The notes beneath the pieces were generated by a model. The model was given only the letters and a program-made list of their open reading frames with translations, made no database searches and was not told where the DNA came from. Of a stretch of 17,032 bases of DNA, positions 12,660 to 17,032 are shown in pieces. How positions within the stretch are numbered: position 1 is the stretch's first letter; each line of letters begins with the position of its first letter. This stretch comes from Solirubrobacteraceae bacterium (lineage in GTDB: Bacteria > Actinomycetota > Thermoleophilia > Solirubrobacterales > Solirubrobacteraceae), in NCBI GenBank assembly GCA_030038955.1, contig JASHQV010000139.1, positions 1-17,032 on the forward strand, read 5' to 3'. Position numbers and translations under genes: made by a program.

Positions 12660-13940
12660 TCAGCCGTTCAGCAGCTTCTGCACGGCTGCGTGCACGTTCG
12701 CCTGGTTGGGAATCAGCACGTCGGCGCCGTTGTAGACCGCATTGCCCTCGCTCAGCAGGGCGGGCGGCGGTGAGCCGCCGATCTCGGAGGCGACGAACAG
12801 CTGCAGCAGGCTCAGGCCCCCCATGTCGGTCTGGATCACGCCCGGGGCGTCCCACGACGCCCACGGCAGGTGGAAGAACGTGTGCGCCGTGAACAGCTGG
12901 GACTTGATCGCGTTGATGATCTGCTGCTGCATCGCCTCCCGGTTGAGGTCGTTGTAGGCGAGGTTGCAGCTGTTGTCGCGGGTGCGGGCGAGCACCAAAG
13001 CCTGGAGGCCGTCGAGGTGGTGCGTACCGGGTCGGAGGTCGAGCGTGAAGCCCCCGTCCGCCCTGCCGCCGGAGATGTTCGAGCAGATCCTCGGCGTCTT
13101 CACGGTGACGCCGCCGATGTCGTCGATGAACTTGGGGAAGTTCGCGAGGTCGACCACGATCAGGTGGTTGATCTGCAGGCCGGTGAAGCGCTTGATCACC
13201 TGAAGCGCCAGCTTCGGGCCGCCGTACGACCAGGCCGCGTTGATCTTGGCCATGCCCAGGCCGGGGATGTTCACGAGCGTGTCGCGTGGGATCGACAGGC
13301 GGCGGGAGACACCGCCACCGATCCGCCATAGCATGATCGTGTCGGTGTTCGCGTCCTTCTCGCTGAAGTCGGAGGGCTGCAGGCCGCCCTCCTTGGAGCC
13401 GGGACCGGTGGTGGGGCGGTTGTCGAGGCCGAGGATCAGCACCGTGTTGGCCGACGTCAGGATCGGACCGCTCGAGCTGAGCTCCGAGGTGGCGCCGGCG
13501 GGAAGCTCGCCGGCGTGGTTCTGCGCGCTGATCATGAACAGCACGAACGACAGCCCCACCCACGCGACCACGGCCAGCACGAGATATTTGAGTGCCCGGC
13601 GCCAGGTCCAGCCTCGCCACCACGACCGCCGACCCGGCTCGCCGCCGTCCGGCGCCAGGCGCTCGTGGCGGCGGAGCACGTCGGCGTCGGTCTCACCGCG
13701 CAGCCGGGCCAGCAAACCCCGCGGCTTCGAGCGGTAGGTCCTGTAAGCGGGGGGTTCTCCGGAGCCGCGCGAGCCAGCTCCGGAGCCGCGCGAGCCAGCT
13801 CCGGCGCCGCCGGCTTGCGGGCCGGCGGCGCCGGCCCGACCGGCCCGACCAGCGCTTCGCGTCTGCGCGGCGCCACCGGAGCGATACACCCGATACTCCG
13901 GCCCACTGGGGCCGTCGTTCTGTCCAGAGCTCTTGGGCAT
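12660..13940 (-). CDS. LytR-CpsA-Psr (LCP) family cell-wall glycopolymer ligase
   Basis: Membrane-anchored enzyme that transfers lipid-linked glycopolymers to peptidoglycan. It has 426 residues. Residues 1-110 form a cytoplasmic Gly/Ala/Arg-rich disordered region, with a 7-residue GSRGSGA repeat coming from two 21-bp DNA repeats (13757-13798), flanked by the twin motifs YRVYRS and YRTYRS. One membrane segment lies at about 119-138. The extracytoplasmic LCP domain follows: TVLILGLDNRP (166-176), NTDTIMLWRI (198-207), RLSIPRDTLVNIPG (214-227), KINAAWSYGGPKL, IDDIGGVTVKTP, DLRPGTHHLDGLQALVLARTRD (301-322) and DLNREAMQQQI. The conserved Arg/Asp residues for pyrophosphate binding are present. The ATG at 13940 is chosen because upstream extension would run through the divergent ROK gene. 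The 3' end is 6 bp from the convergent FmdB gene. Confidence 0.93.
   Translation of the reverse strand: MPKSSGQNDGPSGPEYRVYRSGGAAQTRSAGRAGRAGAAGPQAGGAGAGSRGSGAGSRGSGEPPAYRTYRSKPRGLLARLRGETDADVLRRHERLAPDGGEPGRRSWWRGWTWRRALKYLVLAVVAWVGLSFVLFMISAQNHAGELPAGATSELSSSGPILTSANTVLILGLDNRPTTGPGSKEGGLQPSDFSEKDANTDTIMLWRIGGGVSRRLSIPRDTLVNIPGLGMAKINAAWSYGGPKLALQVIKRFTGLQINHLIVVDLANFPKFIDDIGGVTVKTPRICSNISGGRADGGFTLDLRPGTHHLDGLQALVLARTRDNSCNLAYNDLNREAMQQQIINAIKSQLFTAHTFFHLPWASWDAPGVIQTDMGGLSLLQLFVASEIGGSPPPALLSEGNAVYNGADVLIPNQANVHAAVQKLLNG
13757..13798. repeat. Two tandem 21-bp repeats within the LCP gene
   Basis: Units 13757-13777 and 13778-13798 are identical (CTCCGGAGCCGCGCGAGCCA plus one base), with the start of a third following. 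Being 21 bp they keep the frame and encode a 7-residue Gly/Ser/Arg repeat in the disordered N-terminus of the LCP protein. Confidence 0.85.
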
Positions 13941-13944
13941 CAGG

Positions 13945-13960
13945 TCACTGCATATAGTGA
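13945..13960. promoter_or_regulatory. Palindrome in the LCP/ROK divergent gap with a -10 box
   Basis: TCACT-GCATAT-AGTGA, a perfect 5-bp-arm inverted repeat in the 24-bp gap between the two divergent starts (13940 and 13965). The plus-strand TATAGT (13953-13958) would be a -10 box placing the start of transcription at about the ROK ATG, so that mRNA would be leaderless. On the minus strand TATATG sits in the corresponding place for the LCP gene. A shared operator is possible. Confidence 0.45.
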
Positions 13961-13964
13961 CGGC

Positions 13965-14939
13965 ATGCCGTCGCGGCGCGTCATCGGCGTCGACATGGGC
14001 GGGACCAAGCTGCTGGCGGGCGCGGTCGATGGCGACCTCGGCGTCCACCATCGGGTGCAGCGCACCATCCTCGGTCTCGACCAGCCGACACTGCTGGACA
14101 CGGTACAGACAGCAGTCGAGGAGGTTGCCGGGAAGGCCGGCAGCGAGGTGGAGGCGGTCGGCTTTGGGATCCCCTCGCTGATCGACCGGGTCCGCGGCAT
14201 CTCGGTCACCTCGGTGCACCTGCCGTTGCACGAGCTGGCATTTGCCGACGTGATGGCGGAGCGCCTCGAAGTGCCGGTGTGGATCGACAACGACGCCAAC
14301 CTCGCGGCGCTCGCCGAGCACCGGGCGGGTGCCGCGGTCGGGGCCGACGAGGTCGTCCTGCTGACGCTGGGCACGGGCATCGGCGGCGGGCTGATCCTCG
14401 GTGGCCAGCTGTACCGGGGGGCGATCGGCGCGGCCGGAGAGCTCGGTCACATGGAGGTCGACATCGACGGACCTCGCTGCTACGGAAACTGTCCGAATCG
14501 TGGCTGCATCGAGGCGCTCGCGTCCGGGACGGCGCTAGTCGCGGAGGCGCACAGCATCGCCCGACTGAGGCCCGAGTCGGGGCTGGGCCGGGCGCTGGCC
14601 GACGGCCACGAGCTGGTCGGTCCGCTGGTCACCGAGCTCGCACACGACGGGGATCAAGCCGCGATCGAGGTGTTGCGGGTGATCGGGGCGCGCCTCGGGG
14701 TGGCGATCGCCAGCCTCGTGAACATCTTCAACCCCGAGGTCGTCGTGATCGGCGGCGGCGTGATCGGCGCCGGCGAGCTGCTGCTCGAGCCGGCGCGGAT
14801 CGAGGTGGCTGAACGGGCGCTGTCACCGTCACGCGACGACGTGCGGATCGTCGGCGCGCGCTTCGGGGTCGAGGCGGGGATGATCGGAGCGGCGGTGCTT
14901 GCGCTGGACGAGCTCGATCGCCGGGTCGATGTGTCGTGA
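13965..14939 (+). CDS. ROK family glucokinase
   Basis: A sugar kinase of 324 residues, most likely phosphorylating glucose to glucose 6-phosphate with ATP. It shows the phosphate motif DMGGTK (10-15), the sugar-binding and catalytic segment VWIDNDANLAAL (D110 as base), the adenosine motif TLGTGIGGGLI (134-144) and the ROK zinc signature starting GELGHMEVDIDGP with E159 and H162. The zinc cysteines are C172, C176 and C181 (CYGNCPNRGC); the first two are spaced x3 instead of the common CxC, a variant I associate with actinobacterial glucokinases. There is no N-terminal winged helix, so this is an enzyme rather than a NagC/XylR-type repressor. The ATG at 13965 has no ribosome site and is probably leaderless. 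The stop overlaps the rsmI start (GTGA). Confidence 0.92.
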   Translation: MPSRRVIGVDMGGTKLLAGAVDGDLGVHHRVQRTILGLDQPTLLDTVQTAVEEVAGKAGSEVEAVGFGIPSLIDRVRGISVTSVHLPLHELAFADVMAERLEVPVWIDNDANLAALAEHRAGAAVGADEVVLLTLGTGIGGGLILGGQLYRGAIGAAGELGHMEVDIDGPRCYGNCPNRGCIEALASGTALVAEAHSIARLRPESGLGRALADGHELVGPLVTELAHDGDQAAIEVLRVIGARLGVAIASLVNIFNPEVVVIGGGVIGAGELLLEPARIEVAERALSPSRDDVRIVGARFGVEAGMIGAAVLALDELDRRVDVS

Positions 14940-15787
14940 GCCCTCAGTTCGCGAGCGGGCGACTGATCGTGTGTCCCACGCCGATCGGGAACCTGGAGGA
15001 CATCACCCTGCGGGTGCTGGCCGCCCTGCGTGAAGCCGACGTGGTGGCGTGCGAGGACACGCGGCGCACGCGGGTGCTGCTCGAGCGCTACGGCGTCAGC
15101 GCCAAGCTGATCAGCTACCACGAGCACAACGAGCCGGAGCGCGCCGCGGAGCTCGTGCGCCGGATGCACCACGGCGAAACCGTCGCGCTGGTATCCGACG
15201 CGGGCATGCCGTTGGTCTCCGACCCGGGGTTCGTGCTGGTGCGCGCATGCGTGGCGGCCGGGCTCGCGGTGGAGGTGCTGCCCGGCCCGTCGGCGGCGCT
15301 GGCGGCGCTGGTCGCCAGCGCCCTGCCCGTCGAGCGCTGGCGCTTCGACGGTTTCCTGCCGCGCCGGCGGGCCGACTTGGAGCGCGCATTCTCGGCTTCA
15401 GAGACGCTCGTCGCGTTCGAGTCGCCGCGTCGTCTCGTGGCCTCACTGGCCGTGCTGGCCGAGTTGGACCCCGAGCGCAGGGTGGCCGTCTGCCGGGAGC
15501 TGACGAAGCTGCACGAGCAGGTGATTCGCGGCACCGCCGCCGAGCTCGCTGAGCGGTTCGCGGACGCGCCGGCGCGAGGCGAGGTGGTGCTGGTCGTCGG
15601 TCCGGCGCCACCCGGAGCCGGCGGGCCCGACCTGAGGGAGGCGCTCGCCGCCGTGCGCCGGCTGATCGGAGCGGGGGCGAAGCCACGGGTTGCCAGCTCG
15701 GTCGTTGCGGGACTCACCGGGAGCGGTGCCAACGCCCTCTACCGCGCGTTGATGGAGGAGCCGGAAGATGAGTCGGGGACGGCCTGA
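14936..15787 (+). CDS. rsmI: 16S rRNA (cytidine-1402-2'-O)-methyltransferase
   Basis: Ribosomal RNA modification enzyme that 2'-O-methylates C1402 of 16S rRNA in the decoding centre using SAM. It has 283 residues, the usual length. Motifs of the tetrapyrrole-methylase fold in RsmI order: CPTPIGNLEDIT (13-24), VVACEDTRRTRVLLERYGV (36-54), YHEHNE (61-66), VALVSDAGMPLVSDPG (83-98), VEVLPGPSAALAALVASALP (112-131) and FDGFLPRR (137-144). The GTG at 14936 overlaps the stop of the ROK gene by four bases, so translation is probably coupled. A methyltransferase gene follows 23 bp after the stop. Confidence 0.96.
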   Translation: MSPQFASGRLIVCPTPIGNLEDITLRVLAALREADVVACEDTRRTRVLLERYGVSAKLISYHEHNEPERAAELVRRMHHGETVALVSDAGMPLVSDPGFVLVRACVAAGLAVEVLPGPSAALAALVASALPVERWRFDGFLPRRRADLERAFSASETLVAFESPRRLVASLAVLAELDPERRVAVCRELTKLHEQVIRGTAAELAERFADAPARGEVVLVVGPAPPGAGGPDLREALAAVRRLIGAGAKPRVASSVVAGLTGSGANALYRALMEEPEDESGTA

Positions 15788-15810
15788 AGCGATCGCGCCG
15801 CGGTGGAGCG

Positions 15811-16440
15811 GTGGCTGAGCCGCTCAGCCGCAAGCTGCAGCTCGGCGCGTTCGACCAGGCCTGCGAGGGCTGGGTCAACACCGACGTGACCCCGCACCTG
15901 CTGGTCGCACGCGCCCCCGGCCTGGCGCGCCTGCTGCTGCTCCTCGGGGTGATCGACGAGCGGCGCCTGGAGGCGTATCGGCAGGGCCGCTTCAGGGCGC
16001 TGCGCTGGCTCGACGTCTCCCGCGGATTTCGATTTCCCGATCACAGCTTCGAGGCCGTCTACTGCTCGCATCTGTTGGAGCACCTGCACGCGGACGTCGC
16101 CGAGCGCTGCCTGCGCGAGGTGCACCGCGTGCTGATGCCGGGCGGCGTGGTGCGCGTGGTGGTCCCTGACCTGGACGCGATCGTCGCCGCCTACGACGCG
16201 TCGGACCCAGACCGCTTCCTGTGGGGGATCTACCAGGGGCGGGGCGTCCGTGACAAGCGCTCAGCCCGCCACTGGTGGCATTACAACGCGGTATCGCTGC
16301 AGGCGCTGCTGGTCCGTGTGGGCTTCATCGACGTCGTCCGGTGCGAGTTCCGCCAGGGCCGCTGCCCCGACCTGGAGCGGATCGAGACGCGCGAGTGGTC
16401 CCTGTTCATGGAGGCCACGAAGCCCGGGCCGACCGGCTAG
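15811..16440 (+). CDS. Class I SAM-dependent methyltransferase, stop supplied by the 168-bp element
   Basis: A predicted methyltransferase of 209 residues from GTG 15811. The N-terminus (KLQLGAFDQACEGWVNTDVTPH) is the 'lNlG...GWxNxD' form common in methyltransferases of glycan clusters. The core has SFEAVYCSHLLEHLHADVAERC (the DxxxSxHxLEH motif), LREVHRVLMPGGVVRVVVPDL and a C-terminal HWWHYNAVSLQALLVRVGF segment, a Methyltransf_11-type domain. The classic glycine-rich motif I is degenerate (LQLGAFD). The substrate is unknown. It is probably the last gene of the ROK-rsmI unit. The TAG stop (16438-16440) is part of the CTAG that begins the 168-bp element, so the last residues before the stop (GPTG) mark the insertion point and the ancestral end may have been different. 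Confidence 0.82.
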   Translation: MAEPLSRKLQLGAFDQACEGWVNTDVTPHLLVARAPGLARLLLLLGVIDERRLEAYRQGRFRALRWLDVSRGFRFPDHSFEAVYCSHLLEHLHADVAERCLREVHRVLMPGGVVRVVVPDLDAIVAAYDASDPDRFLWGIYQGRGVRDKRSARHWWHYNAVSLQALLVRVGFIDVVRCEFRQGRCPDLERIETREWSLFMEATKPGPTG

Positions 16441-16604
16441 TGGGTCTCCCGGAAACATTCCACCCGAAATGGCGGCCCCAGATGACCACTGACCTTCGTC
16501 CTCGGATCCTCGTGCAGCGCTGCTGCACCACAGATCCTGCGTCCTTGGTCAGCGGCCCCCGGACCTCGCCATTTCAGGCGCAACGTTCCCGGGAGACCCA
16601 CTAG
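16437..16604. mobile_element. 168-bp quasi-palindromic element, copy 2 (MITE-like)
   Basis: The same length and ends as the copy at 9623-9790, differing at 15 positions (12 transitions, 3 transversions). The outer 16 bp (CTAGTGGGTCTCCCGG) are a perfect inverted repeat of the right end, and the 38-bp arms match at 33 positions. The central hairpin GTGCAGC-GCT-GCTGCAC is at 16512-16528, almost exactly in the middle. A 32-bp core (16498-16529) is identical in both copies. The left end overlaps the last codon of the methyltransferase gene. No transposase is nearby. Confidence 0.82.
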
Positions 16605-16636
16605 CGGGACTTTCCGGGTGGGCGCCGAGGGATCCG

Positions 16637-16655
16637 GCCAGCGGACGCCGCTGGC
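16637..16655. terminator. Stem-loop between the methyltransferase and G1 peptidase genes
   Basis: GCCAGCGG - ACG - CCGCTGGC, a perfect 8-bp stem with a three-base loop, in the convergent gap after the second 168-bp element. No U-tract. It could terminate transcription from either side. The rest of 16605-16710 shows nothing recognisable. Confidence 0.5.
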
Positions 16656-16710
16656 AGCCGACGGGAGACGCCGGGGCGACGAGCCGCACCAGTGTCGTGA
16701 CTCACTAACG

Positions 16711-17032
16711 CTAGGAGGCGCCGGGCAGGCGCCCTGTCACCAGCGGTCTCGCGGCCACGCCGGCGGAGCCGCTGCCCGACGTTTCCGACGTGCTGGCGGG
16801 CGGGCCTGTGTAGCGAATCGTGAACCCGCGGCCTCCCGCCGTCAGCGAGGTTGGGGTGGCGAGCGCCGCGTCGTTCCCGTTCGACACGTAGCGGCTCCCA
16901 TAGGCGCTTGCAAGCACGATCTTCGTGCGATTCCAGAGGCTGCTCGAGATCGCGCCCCTGTGGAAGCTGGTGGTCTCGGCGCCGGCGTCGGTGAAGCCGA
17001 TCGACCCGAAGTCGGCCAGCGGCAGGATCTCG
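16711..17032 (-). CDS. G1/A4-type glutamic peptidase (eqolisin-like), C-terminal part
   Basis: The 5' part lies beyond the window; about 107 residues are visible, ending in TAG at 16711. The fragment starts EILPLADFGSIGFTDAGAET and continues SFHRGAISSSLWNRTKIVLA, then LATPTSLTAGGRGFTIRYTGP. The order 'LPLADFGSIxFTxA...TSLTAGGRGFTIRY' matches the C-terminal half of peptidase family G1/A4 (eqolisin, beta-sandwich glutamic peptidases), where 'xLADFGxVxFxxAxA' follows the catalytic Glu. The residues after about 75 are a Ser/Gly/Ala-rich tail. Bacterial members are normally secreted, but the signal peptide would be outside the window. The catalytic Gln and Glu cannot be confirmed here. Identification is from family pattern memory on a partial sequence. 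Confidence 0.6.
   Translation of the reverse strand, partial: EILPLADFGSIGFTDAGAETTSFHRGAISSSLWNRTKIVLASAYGSRYVSNGNDAALATPTSLTAGGRGFTIRYTGPPASTSETSGSGSAGVAARPLVTGRLPGAS

Noticed and set aside
13941..14450. A 170-residue N-terminal extension of the LCP protein
   Set aside because: It would lie antisense to the ROK glucokinase core motifs; the LCP start at 13940 gives a normal architecture.

Overview
The window is high-GC, densely packed bacterial chromosome with short intergenic gaps, frequent GTG starts and several stop/start overlaps. The protein set points to an actinobacterium: a Streptomyces-type succinate dehydrogenase/fumarate reductase iron-sulfur subunit, a dimeric archaeal/eukaryotic-type glycyl-tRNA synthetase, an LCP cell-wall ligase, a DUF2993/LmeA-like lipid-binding protein and M50 and M32 peptidases. 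The variants seen resemble class Thermoleophilia (Solirubrobacterales) most, but that placement is inference from memory of protein style, not a search. No rRNA, tRNA, CRISPR array, prophage or transposase gene was seen.

Layout. 1-569 (+): C-terminal part of an SDH/FRD iron-sulfur subunit. It converges on and overlaps an M50 intramembrane protease with CBS domains (556-1743, -). Divergent from that protease is a two-gene unit, M32 carboxypeptidase then malate dehydrogenase (1779-4291, +), closed by a 40-bp palindromic terminator. 4342-6212 (-): a coiled-coil/basic/winged-helix DNA-binding protein, an SRPBCC protein and an atypical SDR. 6213-6435 is a relatively AT-rich divergent control region. 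A small four-Cys protein follows (6436-6666), with three tandem 38-bp repeats starting at its stop codon. Then come an MBL-fold hydrolase, a small single-TM protein and a DUF2993-like protein (6828-8859, +). 8907-9568 (-) is a VapBC toxin-antitoxin pair whose toxin appears to start at CTG, preceded by two 25-bp direct repeats. The first copy of a 168-bp quasi-palindromic element lies at 9623-9790. 9799-10782 (-): a Ser-rich membrane-anchored protein followed by a ferric-reductase-like haem membrane protein. 10858-12219 (-): glycyl-tRNA synthetase. A perfect CIRCE-type operator (12272-12300) and a near-leaderless promoter precede an FmdB-family gene (12324-12653, +). An LCP protein (12660-13940, -) is divergent from ROK glucokinase, rsmI and a methyltransferase (13965-16440, +). 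The second 168-bp element (16437-16604) supplies that methyltransferase's stop codon. The window ends inside a G1/A4-type glutamic peptidase gene (16711-17032, -).

How it fits together. Most genes are housekeeping: TCA-cycle enzymes (SDH/FRD, MDH), translation (GlyRS, RsmI), glucose phosphorylation (ROK), envelope (LCP, DUF2993) and proteolysis (M50, M32, G1). The less ordinary content is non-coding: two copies, about 91% identical, of a full-length hairpin-forming 168-bp element placed at gene 3' ends; a heat-shock (HrcA) operator in front of an FmdB gene rather than a chaperone gene; and the 38-bp stop-codon-linked tandem repeats.
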